A DNA stretch of 64,000 nucleotides from Bin103 sp002238925 (GCA_965208065.1 OZ242313.1:1116001-1180000); one strand, 5' to 3'; shown: positions 16,571-25,504, counted from the stretch's first letter. The notes: generated by a model from the letters alone, not told the origin. Made by a program: numbers and translations.

Positions 16571-18342
16571 GCGCGGCCGCGGTGAGCGCGAGCGCATTCG
16601 CAAGCAGCAAGCAGGAGGCGCGCGGCGAGCGCGCGGTGGTGGCCACCAAGCACCGGCTGGCGAGTGCGGCGGCGCTGGACATGCTGCGCGGCGGCGGCAA
16701 CGTGGTGGACGCGGCGGTGGCGGCGGCGTTCGCGGTCGGCGTGGTGGAGCCGTGGAGCAGCGGCATCGGCGGCGGCGGCTACCTGGTGTACCAGGTGGGC
16801 GGGCGGGGCGGCGTGTTCGGGTTTCCGATGCGCGCGCCGCACGGGGTCGGCGCCGACATGTACCGCCTCACCGGCGCGCCCGCGGTGGGGGCGTTCGGCT
16901 GGCCGGGCGTCGAGGATGACGCCAACCTGGAGGGGCCGCGTTCGGTGGCCACCCCCGGCGCGGTGGCCGGTCTCACCGCGGCGCACCGGGAACTGGGCCG
17001 CCTGCCGCTGGAAGACGTGCTTGCCCCCGCTGTCGAACTGGCGCGCGGCGGCTTCGCGCTGGAGTTCCACGACCTGATGGCGCTTGGACAGAACGCCGGC
17101 AAGCTGTGCCGCCACGCCGAGTTGCGGCGCGTGTTTCTGCCGGGCGGCGAGTTGCCGTTCGGCCTGCAGATTCCCGGCCCCGGCTACCGGCGCGGCGAGC
17201 CGGTGCGCGCGGAACCGGCCAAGCTGCGCCAGCCGGAGTTGGCCGATACGCTGCAGGAGATCGCGCGGGGCGGTTCCGACGGCTTCTACCGCGGCCGCGT
17301 GGCCGGCCGTATCGTCGATGCCGTGCAGGCCGGCGGCGGCGTGCTGAGCCGCGCCGACCTGGAGACCTACCGCCCGTTGCATTGGCAGGCGGGCGGTTCC
17401 GGCGACGGCCCGCTGGAGGTGCGCTACCGCGACTTGCGCGTGCGGGTGGCGCCGTTCGCCAGCGGCGGCATCACTAGCGCCATGACCTTGCAGCTGCTCG
17501 CCAACACCGACCTGGCCGCCTGCGGGCACAACAGCGCCGAGGCGCTGCACCGCTACATCTGCGCCGCCCGCCTCGCTTACGCCGACCGGTTCGCCTTCCT
17601 GGCCGACCCCGAGACTGCCGACGTACCGTGGCAGGGCCTCACTTCGCCCGCCTACGCCGCGCGCCGCTGGGCCGCCGTCGGGCGCAAGGCGCCGCGCCAC
17701 TTCAAGCCCGGCGACCCGTGGCAGGAGGAGGGCCGGCGCGCACCGCGGCGCCCGCCCGGCAGCGCGCCCGGCTACCAGGACGGCACCACCCACCTGTGCG
17801 TGCTTGACGGCGACGGCAACGCGGTGTCGCTCACCAACACGCTGATGGCCGGCTTCGGGTCCGGCGTGGTGGCGCCCGGCACCGGCGTGGTCCTGAACAA
17901 CGGCATGATGTGGTTCGACCCGGTGCCCGGCCACGTCAACTCGATAGCGCCGCGCAAGCTGCCGCTCAACAACATGTCGCCGATGTTGGTGCTCGACGGC
18001 GGCGGCGCACGGCTGGCGGTCGGCGCCTCCGGCGGGCGCCGCATTACCAACTGCGTGACCAGCCTGGTGGTGAAGATGCTCGACTTCGGGCTTGGCCCGC
18101 AGGCCGCCATCGACGCGCCGCGGCTCGACTGCAGCACGCCGTTGTCCGCCGTCGACGGCCGCGTCGCCCCGGCCGTGATCGACGAGTTGCGCGCGCGCCG
18201 CCACCATGTGGGCGCCATTGATGCGCGCTACGTTACCGAGGGGCTGAGCCCGTTTGCCAGCCCGGTCGCCATCGCGCGCGACGGCGACGGCCTGCGCGGC
18301 GGCGCCGACACCTTCCACAGCGCGCACGCGGAGGGGCTGTAA
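16567..18342 (+). CDS. ggt: Gamma-glutamyltransferase
   Basis: 591-aa Ntn-hydrolase that would cleave gamma-glutamyl bonds of glutathione or similar compounds after self-processing. The large-subunit start (VVATKHRLASAAALDMLRGG, then VVDAAVAAAFAVGVVEP) is typical. The nucleophile is the Thr of DGTTHLCVLD, about two thirds along, which becomes the N-terminus of the small subunit. The GSGVVAPGTGVVLNNGMMWF segment fits too. No clear signal peptide is seen at the GTG start, so it may be cytoplasmic, unlike many homologues. The 3' end abuts the ATG of the hydrolase gene. Confidence 0.9.
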   Translation: MSAAAVSASAFASSKQEARGERAVVATKHRLASAAALDMLRGGGNVVDAAVAAAFAVGVVEPWSSGIGGGGYLVYQVGGRGGVFGFPMRAPHGVGADMYRLTGAPAVGAFGWPGVEDDANLEGPRSVATPGAVAGLTAAHRELGRLPLEDVLAPAVELARGGFALEFHDLMALGQNAGKLCRHAELRRVFLPGGELPFGLQIPGPGYRRGEPVRAEPAKLRQPELADTLQEIARGGSDGFYRGRVAGRIVDAVQAGGGVLSRADLETYRPLHWQAGGSGDGPLEVRYRDLRVRVAPFASGGITSAMTLQLLANTDLAACGHNSAEALHRYICAARLAYADRFAFLADPETADVPWQGLTSPAYAARRWAAVGRKAPRHFKPGDPWQEEGRRAPRRPPGSAPGYQDGTTHLCVLDGDGNAVSLTNTLMAGFGSGVVAPGTGVVLNNGMMWFDPVPGHVNSIAPRKLPLNNMSPMLVLDGGGARLAVGASGGRRITNCVTSLVVKMLDFGLGPQAAIDAPRLDCSTPLSAVDGRVAPAVIDELRARRHHVGAIDARYVTEGLSPFASPVAIARDGDGLRGGADTFHSAHAEGL

Positions 18343-18920
18343 TGCAGGCTCTGGTCACCGGGCCGCACGATGCGCGCCACACCGTGATCCTGGCGCACGG
18401 CGCCGGTCAGCCGATGGACCACGAGGCGATGAACGCGCTCGCCGACGGCCTCAACAATACCGGCGTGCGGGTGGCGCGGTTCGAGTTTCCCTACATGCAT
18501 CGCCGCCGCGTGAACGGCCGCGGCGGTGCCCCCGACCGCCAGCCGGTGCTGGAGCAGACCTGGCGCGACGTGATCGAGCGGGTGCGGACGGCGACCGGCA
18601 GCGACGTGGCGATTGGCGGGCGCTCCATGGGCGGGCGCATCGCCAGCCTGGTGGCCGACGAGTGCGCCGCGCAGGCACTGATTTGCTACGCCTATCCGTT
18701 TCACCCCCTCGGGCGGCCCGACAGGTTGCGCACCGCGCACCTGGAGACGCTGCGCACCCCCACCCTGATCCTGCAGGGCGAGCGCGACCCGATGGGCAAC
18801 CGCGATGAGGTGGCCGGCTACGACCTGTCGCCGGCGATCACCGTGCATTGGATCGGCGACGGCGACCACGGCTTCCGTCCCCGCAAGCGCTCCGGCCGCA
18901 CCCTGGAACAAAACGGATGA
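18342..18920 (+). pseudogene. Alpha/beta hydrolase (Tex30/YpfH-like), frameshifted by duplication
   Basis: Alpha/beta hydrolase of the KANL3/Tex30 group: VILAHGAGQPMDHEAMNALA (oxyanion region), nucleophile Ser in IGGRSMGGRIA, Asp in GERDPMG and His in GDGDHGF. The reading frame ends GRTLEQNG because a 111-bp segment is duplicated in tandem with one extra G, shifting the frame. Removing one copy restores GRTLEQN followed by TAEAVQQTVAFLDR and a stop at 19071, a 205-aa protein with the usual family C-terminus. All three catalytic residues are kept in the shortened 192-aa product, so it may still work. An assembly artefact is possible. Confidence 0.8.
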
Positions 18921-19026
18921 GGTGGCCGGCTACGACCTGTCGCCGGCGATCACCGTGCATTGGATCGGCGACGGCGACCACGGCTTCCGTCCCCGCAAGC
19001 GCTCCGGCCGCACCCTGGAACAAAAC
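18804..19026. repeat. 111-bp perfect tandem duplication
   Basis: Bases 18804-18914 are repeated exactly at 18916-19026, separated by a single G, so the period is 112 bp. It lies in the 3' part of the hydrolase gene and includes the codons of the catalytic His. Lack of any mismatch means a very recent event, or a misassembly. Confidence 0.95.
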
Positions 19027-19113
19027 ACCGCCGAGGCCGTCCAGCAGACCGTGGCGTTCCTCGACCGCTAGCTAGCCGTTCCGAGGCGCCTGCCCCATGC
19101 GTGGGCGCCGGGG

Positions 19114-19512
19114 TCAGGTGATGGTGACTTGCGCCTTGCGTTCGGGGCGGGTGTGCAGGTGCGGGTGGCCGGGCATCGACACCGCCAGCCGGATCGAAGG
19201 GGTGTCGCCCTGCGGGAAGATGTGGTGGAAGGTGAGCGCCGGCACGAAGATGAAGTCGCCCGCCGTGGCGCGCACCGGCTCGGCGCGGCCCTCGATCTGC
19301 CAGTGGATCTCGCCTTCCAGCACCAGCCACCACTCGTCGTAGTCGTGCACGTGGTTGTCGGTGGTGACGGCCGCAGTCTGGCAAATCAACCCTCCCATCA
19401 CGTAGTCGGAGAGCACCACGGGGCGAAACCACGGCGGCGGCCCCATCTCGCGCTTGATCTCCTCCAGGTTGATCGTATTCAGGGCGCTTGAAAGAATCGG
19501 TTCGATTGGCAT
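19114..19512 (-). CDS. Cupin-domain protein
   Basis: 132-aa single-domain cupin. Metal-binding motif 1 is visible as HVHDYDEWWLVLEGEIHW, and motif 2 as GDFIFVPALTFHHIFPQG. The start was set at the ATG at 19512 behind AAGGAG with proper spacing, not at the longer upstream frame. It is transcribed away from the dehydrogenase at 19635, so the 120-bp gap holds divergent promoters. Substrate unknown; similar proteins bind or modify small sugar acids. Confidence 0.82.
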   Translation of the reverse strand: MPIEPILSSALNTINLEEIKREMGPPPWFRPVVLSDYVMGGLICQTAAVTTDNHVHDYDEWWLVLEGEIHWQIEGRAEPVRATAGDFIFVPALTFHHIFPQGDTPSIRLAVSMPGHPHLHTRPERKAQVTIT

Positions 19513-19634
19513 CGTGATCTCCTTTCGTCGGGCAATCGAGGGTGCGTCCATGATACGATGCCGCGGGCGGCCGGTGCAAAGCGCCGCCGCCGCATGCGAG
19601 AGGTCTTGCCACGGACCGCTGATTGAGGAGCACC

Positions 19635-20579
19635 ATGAAAATCCTGGTAACCAATAGCTGGATCGCCCGTCACGTCGAGGAGATCCGGGGTGATTTTCCC
19701 GCCGTCGAGTTCGTGATTCCGGACGCCGACGCGGACATGATCGCCGCCGCGGCCGACGCCGAGGTGGCGTTCGGGAGCGTCACCGCCGAACTGCTGGCAG
19801 CCGCCCCCCGCCTGAAGTGGGTGCACGCCGCCAGCGCGGGTGTGGAGTGGATGCCGGCCGAGCTGGCCGCCACCGACATCGTGGTTACCAACACGCGCGG
19901 GGCGCACGCGTCGACCATCGCCGAGCACGGCTTCGGGATGCTGGTATACCTGGCGCGGCGGTTCGAGGACCTGCGCCAGGCGCAGCGCGACAAGGTGTGG
20001 ATGCGCCCGCCGCCGCAACCCACCGTGGCGTTGGCCGGCCTGACCATGGGCGTGATCGGACTCGGCAACATCGGGCGTGCGATCGCGGTGCGGGCGCACG
20101 CGTTCGAGATGCGGGTGATCGCCGTCGACGCGCACCCGGTGGCGCAGCCGGAGTACGTGGCGGAGTTGGGCCTGCTCGATGGCCTGGACGACCTGCTGCG
20201 CCGTGCCGACGTGGTGGCAGTGGCGGTGCCGATCACCGATGCCACGCGCGGCATGCTGAGCCCGGAGCGGCTGGCCCTGCTGAAGCCGGGCGCCTACCTG
20301 CTGGTGCTGTCGCGCGGCGGCATCGTCGATGAGCCGGCGCTGGCGCGCATGCTGCGCGAGGGTTCGCTGGCGGGCGCCGGTCTGGACGTGACCGCGGTCG
20401 AGCCGCTGCCTTCCGACAGCGAGCTGTGGGACACGCCGAACATCCTGATCAGCCCGCACTCCTCGCCCGTATCGGCCCGTACCAATGAGCTGGTCACCAC
20501 CATCATGCGGCGCAACCTGGCCCACTACCTGGCCGGCGAACCGCTCGACAACGTCGTCGACAAGAAACTCGGGTACTGA
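19635..20579 (+). CDS. D-isomer 2-hydroxyacid dehydrogenase
   Basis: 314-aa NAD(P)-dependent dehydrogenase reducing a 2-oxoacid or oxidising a D-2-hydroxyacid. The nucleotide motif GVIGLGNIGRAIA, the catalytic Arg region VLSRGGIVDE, Glu in GAGLDVTAVEP and His in ISPHSS are in the usual order. The ATG at 19635 follows GAGGAG. It is divergent from a cupin gene, a common pairing in sugar-acid metabolism. The exact substrate is open. Confidence 0.87.
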   Translation: MKILVTNSWIARHVEEIRGDFPAVEFVIPDADADMIAAAADAEVAFGSVTAELLAAAPRLKWVHAASAGVEWMPAELAATDIVVTNTRGAHASTIAEHGFGMLVYLARRFEDLRQAQRDKVWMRPPPQPTVALAGLTMGVIGLGNIGRAIAVRAHAFEMRVIAVDAHPVAQPEYVAELGLLDGLDDLLRRADVVAVAVPITDATRGMLSPERLALLKPGAYLLVLSRGGIVDEPALARMLREGSLAGAGLDVTAVEPLPSDSELWDTPNILISPHSSPVSARTNELVTTIMRRNLAHYLAGEPLDNVVDKKLGY

Positions 20580-20655
20580 GACCGGCCTCCTCCGCGTTGG
20601 GCAAGGCCATCAGGGGCGCCTGGCGAAGCCGAGGTGCTATCAGGTCGGCTCCTGA

Positions 20656-21129
20656 TCAGCCATGTGCCTCGGACAGCCAGCGGCGCAGTTGGTCGTGGTT
20701 GCGTTCGATCAGCCGCCGCTGATCGGGCCACAGCATGTCGGGCAGCGCGTCGATCGGGAACCAGCGCGGCGGATGGGGATGGGCGCCGCGGTCGGTCGGC
20801 GTGGCGTCGCGTTCGCTCGTGGCGTAGGCGAACAGGTGGGTCACGGTCCAGGACGCCCGATCGAAGGTAAGGCGTTCCAGCACGCCAATCTTGCCGAGGA
20901 GCGTGAGCCGGGTGAACCCCGCCTCCTCGGCGATCTCGCGCCGCGCCGCCGCCTCGATTGCCTCGCCGGCCTCCACGCCGCCCTTGGGAATGAGGTAGGC
21001 CGGCCAGTCGCCCTCGCGGACCAGCGCCACGACCGCGCGTCCGTCCCGTAGCGCGCACACCAATCCCCCGGCGGTCAGCCGCTCCGGCGTGCCGGGCGGA
21101 CGCTCATACCAACTCGCGTCGATCACCAT
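20656..21129 (-). CDS. Nudix hydrolase
   Basis: 157-aa Nudix protein. A perfect Nudix box (GGVEAGEAIEAAARREIAEE then AGF) spans about residues 50-72, the Mg-binding helix that cleaves nucleoside-diphosphate-linked substrates. WYERPPGTPERLTAGGLV at the start and PTDRGAHPHPPRWFPIDAL near the end resemble diadenosine-polyphosphate-type Nudix enzymes of DIPP class. The start ATG at 21129 is the first Met of the conserved domain; a far longer frame upstream is antisense to BipA and not real. Confidence 0.85.
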   Translation of the reverse strand: MVIDASWYERPPGTPERLTAGGLVCALRDGRAVVALVREGDWPAYLIPKGGVEAGEAIEAAARREIAEEAGFTRLTLLGKIGVLERLTFDRASWTVTHLFAYATSERDATPTDRGAHPHPPRWFPIDALPDMLWPDQRRLIERNHDQLRRWLSEAHG

Positions 21130-21279
21130 CGTCACGGAGCATAGCCGGGGCCACCGACCGCGACCACCGGGCCGGCGAGCGAACACCCGCGAAACACGCC
21201 GAACGGCACACAGAGCCACAAAGTGCCGCCCGGCGCTTGGCGAATGGCCTCCGCGGGTTGCACATTCTCGCCGTCTCCG

Positions 21280-23106
21280 ATGTACGCACACACCCGCAAC
21301 GAACACGTCCGCAACGTCGCCATAATCGCTCACGTCGACCACGGCAAGACCACCCTGGTCGACGCCATGTTCCGGCAGTCCGGAATCTACCGGTCCGGCC
21401 AGGCCACGGTCGATCGCGCCATGGATCGCATGGATCTCGAACGCGAGCGCGGCATCACCATTGCCGCCAAGAACTGCGCCATTCGCTGGCGCGGCGTCAA
21501 GATCAACATCGTCGACACCCCCGGCCACGCCGACTTCGGCGGCGAGGTAGAGCGGGCGCTGTCCATGGTCGACGGCGCCATCCTGCTGGTGGACGCCGCC
21601 GAAGGGCCGCTGCCGCAAACCCGCTTCGTGTTGGCCAAGGCGCTCGAGCTGGAGTTGAAGATCGTGTTGGTCATCAACAAGATCGACAGATCGGACGCGC
21701 GCCCGGCGCAGACCGCGGACGACGTGCTCGAATTGCTGCTGGAGCTCGACGCGCACGAGGACCACCTCGAACCACCGACGTTGTACGCGATAGGCCGCGA
21801 GGGCGTGGCCAGGGCTGCCCCGAACGGCGGCGAGCAGAACCTCGACCTGCTGTTGGATACCATCGTTCGGGAGGTGCCCGGGCCGGCGGTCAGCGGCGCA
21901 CCGGATGCGCCGTTTCAGATGCTGGTGTCCGATCTCGGTTACGCCGATCACCTCGGTCGCCTGGCGATCGGCAAGATCTACCGCGGCGGGGTGGCCTCCA
22001 ACGACCAACTGATGCGGTTGGGCGCCGCCGACAGCCAGCCGCTGCGCGTTACGCGCATCCAGCTCTACGAGGGCCCTGCCCTGGTGACCGCCGATGCGGT
22101 GGCCGCGGGCGACATCGTGGTGCTCGCCGGCGTCGACGACGTGCAGATCGGCGATACCATCGGTACATCGGCCGATACCGCGCCGCTGCCGCGCATCCAG
22201 GTGGACCAGCCAACCGTGGCGATGCGGTTCGCCAAGAACACCTCGCCGCTGGCCGGCCGGGAAGGCAAGATCGTGCAGGCGAGCAAGATCCGCGAACGCC
22301 TGCATCGCGAGACGCTGCAGAACGTGTCCATCCAGATAGAGGATGCAGCCGACGACAGTATCATCGTGAAAGGCCGCGGCGAGTTCCAGCTCGCGATCCT
22401 CATCGAAACCATGCGCCGCGAAGGGTTCGAGTTGTGCGTTGGCCGGACGCGGGTCATTTTTCATCAGGACGCGAACGGCAAGCGCACCGAGCCGATCGAA
22501 GAGGTCACCATCGACTGCGAGGACGCCTACACCGGGCTGGTGACCGAGAAGCTGTCCCGCCGCAAGGCGCGGCTGTTGGACATCAAACACCATGCCTCCG
22601 GCAGAGTGGAACTGCACTTCCGGGTGCCGACCCGCGGCCTGATCGGTTATCGCGACGAGATGCTTACCGATACCCGCGGCACCGGCATCATGCACGCGCG
22701 GGTGGTCGGCTATGAGCCCTATCAGGGAGACTTCGTGGCTCGACCGACCGGTTCGCTGGTGGCCGATCGCACCGGTGCGGCGGTTCCCTACGCCATCTAC
22801 AACCTGGAGCCGCGCGGTCGGATGTTCGTGGTACCCGGCGATCCGGTCTACGAGGGCATGCTGGTCGGCGAGCACACGCGGGACAACGACCTGGACGTGA
22901 ACCCCTGCAAGACCAAGAAGTTGAGCAACGTGCGCGCGGCCGGCAAGGACGATGCGGTAACCCTCACGCCGGTTACGCCCCTCACCCTGGAGGCGGCGCT
23001 GCAGTTCATCCGCGACGACGAAGTGGTCGAGGCAACACCCAAGTCGCTGCGCATGCGCAAGGCCATTTTCTCGGCGCAGGAGCGCCGCACCGCCGCGCGC
23101 CGTTAG
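21280..23106 (+). CDS. typA: Ribosome-associated GTPase BipA/TypA
   Basis: 608-aa translational GTPase, near the usual length. The G1 box is AHVDHGKTTLVD at the very start, then RGITIAAKN (switch I), DTPGHADFGGEV (G3) and NKIDRSDAR (G4). Domains II, III, V and the BipA-specific C-terminus (RTAARR end) follow. It helps 50S assembly and stress translation. The start ATG at 21280 gives the conserved RNVAIIAHVDHGK spacing; the longer frame adds 19 unrelated residues. No clear Shine-Dalgarno is seen. Confidence 0.94.
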   Translation: MYAHTRNEHVRNVAIIAHVDHGKTTLVDAMFRQSGIYRSGQATVDRAMDRMDLERERGITIAAKNCAIRWRGVKINIVDTPGHADFGGEVERALSMVDGAILLVDAAEGPLPQTRFVLAKALELELKIVLVINKIDRSDARPAQTADDVLELLLELDAHEDHLEPPTLYAIGREGVARAAPNGGEQNLDLLLDTIVREVPGPAVSGAPDAPFQMLVSDLGYADHLGRLAIGKIYRGGVASNDQLMRLGAADSQPLRVTRIQLYEGPALVTADAVAAGDIVVLAGVDDVQIGDTIGTSADTAPLPRIQVDQPTVAMRFAKNTSPLAGREGKIVQASKIRERLHRETLQNVSIQIEDAADDSIIVKGRGEFQLAILIETMRREGFELCVGRTRVIFHQDANGKRTEPIEEVTIDCEDAYTGLVTEKLSRRKARLLDIKHHASGRVELHFRVPTRGLIGYRDEMLTDTRGTGIMHARVVGYEPYQGDFVARPTGSLVADRTGAAVPYAIYNLEPRGRMFVVPGDPVYEGMLVGEHTRDNDLDVNPCKTKKLSNVRAAGKDDAVTLTPVTPLTLEAALQFIRDDEVVEATPKSLRMRKAIFSAQERRTAARR

Positions 23107-23152
23107 TAGGCGGCGTGAGCCGTTCCCAGCGTTGGTGCTGCGTCGGTGCCAG

Positions 23153-23199
23153 TTGACGTTGCGCAGGGGCCGCGTATACATGATATGGAGTTGTATACG
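23153..23199 (+). promoter_or_regulatory. Promoter and operator of a toxin-antitoxin operon
   Basis: TTGACG (23153-23158) and TATACA (23175-23180) are spaced by 16 bp. The inverted repeat CGTATAC (23173-23179) and GTATACG (23193-23199) overlaps the -10 and the GTG start at 23199, as expected for autorepression by the antitoxin. A diverged copy of this whole region lies at 28410-28470. Confidence 0.7.
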
Positions 23200-23503
23200 T
23201 GCAAAAGGTAACCGTGTCGCTGCGACTGCCGGAATGCGAGGTGTCTCGGCTGGAGAGCACCGCTCAGGCTATGGGGGTCGACCGCTCCACCCTGTTGCGG
23301 TGGGCGGTCAGACGAGGCACAAGCGCGCTCCTGCTCGAACGTGCGTGCGACGCGTACCGGCGTGGGGAAGTAACCCTCTCGCACGCCGCCGAGATTGCCG
23401 GTCTGAGCCTCCGTGACATGACATGATTCTCCGGTTGCGCGACCAGGATCTGGTGTTGAACTACGGTCCCGAGGATCTGGCGGCGGACCTGCAGCAGCTT
23501 TGA
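23199..23503 (+). pseudogene. UPF0175-family antitoxin, frameshifted
   Basis: RHH-like antitoxin of the UPF0175 type. The frame from GTG 23199 (QKVTVSLRLPECEVSRLE) runs to AEIAGLSLRDMT and stops at 23426. The 5-bp unit GACAT is repeated at 23415-23419 and 23420-23424. Removing one copy joins the frame to MILRLRDQDLVLNYGPEDL and so on, ending AADLQQL at 23503, the usual UPF0175 C-terminus. So the gene is frameshifted; an ATG at 23423 could restart the tail. The stop overlaps the toxin start. Confidence 0.75.
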
Positions 23504-23787
23504 CCCTCGTTGCCGATGCAAGTCCGCTGATATTTCTGGGCAAGGTCCGGCGGCTTGCCCTGATTGATCGCGTCCTGGGAGGCGACGTCGTCGTGCCGCA
23601 GCAGGTTCGAGACGCCGAGTCGGATGAACTGCATCGGTTCCTGGCGGCGGTACGCATGGAACGTGTCGACAGCCCGCGAGTCTTTGCCGCCGGCATGAGC
23701 CGCGCCGACAACGCGGCCATGACGCTGGCCGTCCGACTCAAGGCGGACCTGCTGCTCACTGACGGCGCCGCCCGGGAGACATCCTGA
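23500..23787 (+). CDS. DUF3368-type PIN toxin, probably truncated
   Basis: 95-aa PIN-like protein starting at TTG 23500, overlapping the antitoxin stop. LVADASPLIFLGKVRRLALI carries the first acidic residue, and MSRADNAAMTLAVRLKADLLLTD the later ones. DUF3368 proteins pair with UPF0175 antitoxins. Intact members run about 150-170 aa; this one stops soon after LLTDGAAR, so the last strands and helix are missing. Activity is doubtful. The next 280 bp show no remaining coding match to the family. Confidence 0.65.
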   Translation: MTLVADASPLIFLGKVRRLALIDRVLGGDVVVPQQVRDAESDELHRFLAAVRMERVDSPRVFAAGMSRADNAAMTLAVRLKADLLLTDGAARETS

Positions 23788-24071
23788 CAGCCCTCGTCGT
23801 CGTTCAGGACTACGCGGGCGGGTCGGTCGGCGCTCCAACTCCCCGGCGGCATAGCTTTGGACTCTCATGCCAACATGGCCCGCTGCAATCAGTCGATATC
23901 GGCGAGAGCCTGCGATGCAGGGATTGCACCAGCGAGCATTTCGCTTCCCACGTGGGGCACACGAATTCGAGCGGCTGCGCTTCGCGGATGGCGACGAGCG
24001 GGGCGAAGGAGGTGTAGAGCGTTTTACCGGAACGGACGGTCGGCGTTACTATGAGACGAGCGAGCGTACCG
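23788..24071. other. Stretch without a recognisable gene
   Basis: No frame here gives a protein I recognise, and no repeat or promoter stands out. GC content is lower than in the surrounding housekeeping genes, in keeping with decayed accessory DNA between a truncated toxin and a truncated coiled-coil gene. Confidence 0.5.
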
Positions 24072-24308
24072 ATGACCGACGGCAGCCCACACCGCGATCC
24101 AGCGACCCCGCAGGAGATCTGGGAGATTCTGCGTGAGATCTCCTCAGCGCAGCAGGAGACTGAGCGGCGCATGCAGGCGACCGACCGCCAGATGCAAGAG
24201 ACCGACCGCCGGTTGCAGGCGACCGATGAACTGATCACGCGGCAGACAAGGGCCGCCGACCGGCGCATGGTCGAGCTGGACAGGTTGTTCAACGGACAGT
24301 GGGGTTGA
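24072..24308 (+). pseudogene. Truncated coiled-coil protein (DUF3782-like N-terminus)
   Basis: 78 residues from the ATG at 24072 (a Met at 24051 is also in frame). After PQEIWEILREIS the sequence is a coiled coil of RRMQATDRQMQETDRRLQAT repeats and ends abruptly at DRLFNGQWG. In proteins of this kind the coiled coil is followed by a nuclease-like domain; that part is missing. The break coincides with the start of the DppC-like segment, so a rearrangement probably joined the two. Confidence 0.55.
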
Positions 24309-25216
24309 ATTGCGGGGACACGGGACCAGTAAGGACCCAGTGCAGTTCCGAGAGCCGGTTGTTCCTGGGCGGGTTGCCGCGACGATTCATCAAGGAGCAG
24401 CCTCTGGGCGCGTTCGGCGGAGTGGTGCTGCTTGCGCTGGTCCTGGTCAGCATCTTCGCATCGTTCCTGGCGGGGCACGATCCCAACCAGATGACGCTGG
24501 CCGATCGGCTGCAAGGCCCGTCGGCCGAGTATCCCCTGGGCACCGACCAGCTTGGGCGGGACTATCTGAGCCGGCTGATCTACGGGGCCCGCATCTCGTT
24601 GTTTGTCGGCCTGGCGGCGACCACGCTGCACGTGGTGGTTGCGGTGCTGATCGGCGGCAGCGCGGGGTTCATCGGCGGCAAACTGGACCTCCTGGTGCAG
24701 CGGTTCGTGGATGCCTGGATGTCATTCCCGGGCCTGCTGCTGTTGCTCACCATCATGTCGATCGCGGGGCAGGGTCTGCTGCAGATCATCGTGATTCTGG
24801 GGATATCCTCCGGTATCAGCAATTCGCGGGTGGTGCGCGGCGCGGTCATCGGCATCAAGGAGAACGACTACTTTCAGGCGGCGCAGGCCATTGGCGAGCG
24901 CAGCTTCGGGACCCTGCGGCGGCACGTGCTGCCCAACATCATGGCGCCGATCATCGTGATCTTCTCGATTACCATCGGCGGCATCATCGTGGCGGAGGCG
25001 TCCTTGAGCTTTCTGGGATTCGGCCTGCCGCCCGGGGTGCCGAGCTGGGGCGGGATGCTGAGCCGGGAAGGCCGCCAGTACATGGAGATGGCGCCGCGGC
25101 TTGCGATCTGGCCGGGCTTGTGCCTGACGATTGTGGTGTACAGCATCAACATGTTCGGCGACGCGCTGCGCGACCTGCTCGACCCGAGGCTGCGCGGCAG
25201 CGTCGGCCGCCTCTGA
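24299..25216 (+). CDS. DppC/OppC-type peptide ABC permease, orphan
   Basis: 305-aa frame whose conserved part starts at about residue 29 (RRFIKEQPLGAFGGVVLL) and holds the six helices of a DppC-type permease. The EAA-type loop (EASLSFLGFGLPPGVPSWG) and the C-terminal FGDALRDLLDPRLRG are typical. It would pair with a DppB permease, two ATPases and a binding protein, none of which is adjacent. The first 25 residues do not match the family, and the start lies inside the broken coiled-coil gene. I read it as a displaced, probably non-functional single gene with an uncertain start (GTG 24299 or a later TTG). Confidence 0.75.
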   Translation: MGLNCGDTGPVRTQCSSESRLFLGGLPRRFIKEQPLGAFGGVVLLALVLVSIFASFLAGHDPNQMTLADRLQGPSAEYPLGTDQLGRDYLSRLIYGARISLFVGLAATTLHVVVAVLIGGSAGFIGGKLDLLVQRFVDAWMSFPGLLLLLTIMSIAGQGLLQIIVILGISSGISNSRVVRGAVIGIKENDYFQAAQAIGERSFGTLRRHVLPNIMAPIIVIFSITIGGIIVAEASLSFLGFGLPPGVPSWGGMLSREGRQYMEMAPRLAIWPGLCLTIVVYSINMFGDALRDLLDPRLRGSVGRL

Positions 25217-25278
25217 CCGCGATCTGGCCAGATCTGGTCTGGTCTTACACGTCCCCACGATGGTACGGTACGCCTAGG

Positions 25279-25401
25279 CTGCATCGCGATCCCTTCGACC
25301 GGCTCCTGATCGCGCAGGCACAGGCGCTGGGGCTCACGCTGGTCACGACCGACGCGATGATCCACGAATACGCGGTGAACGTCCTGCCTGCGCCCGCCTG
25401 A
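25279..25401 (+). pseudogene. VapC toxin C-terminal remnant
   Basis: The frame LHRDPFDRLLIAQAQALGLTL and on to VTTDAMIHEYAVNVLPAPA, ending at TGA 25401, is the C-terminal 40 residues of a PIN-domain VapC, including the RDPFDRLL metal-binding motif. No N-terminal half precedes it; the DppC-like gene lies there instead. It is a scrap left by rearrangement. Confidence 0.75.
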
Positions 25402-25446
25402 AGCGCCTGAACGGCGAGAGTCAATGCGTGTCTGCGGGTCCCGTGG

Positions 25447-25496
25447 TTGACGCAGGGCGACGCGTTCAAGTAGCGTAGTCAGTGAACGTAGGAGGG
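25447..25496 (+). promoter_or_regulatory. Promoter/operator and ribosome site of vapBC
   Basis: TTGACG at 25447-25452 is a good -35; the -10 is weak. The inverted repeat GTTCA (25464-25468) and TGAAC (25483-25487) is a likely VapBC operator. GGAGGG at 25491-25496 is the ribosome site for ATG 25505. Confidence 0.5.
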
Positions 25497-25504
25497 AAGG
25501 GCGC

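Noticed and set aside
14687..16603. 638-codon minus-strand frame
   Set aside because: Out of frame with the MFS gene on the same strand, which has clear membrane helices and family motifs.
20656..23181. 841-codon minus-strand frame
   Set aside because: Only its last 157 codons are a real gene (Nudix). The rest is antisense to BipA.
24310..25401. 363-codon plus-strand frame over the DppC-like gene
   Set aside because: Only its last 41 codons match a known family (VapC tail); the rest is out of frame with the permease.
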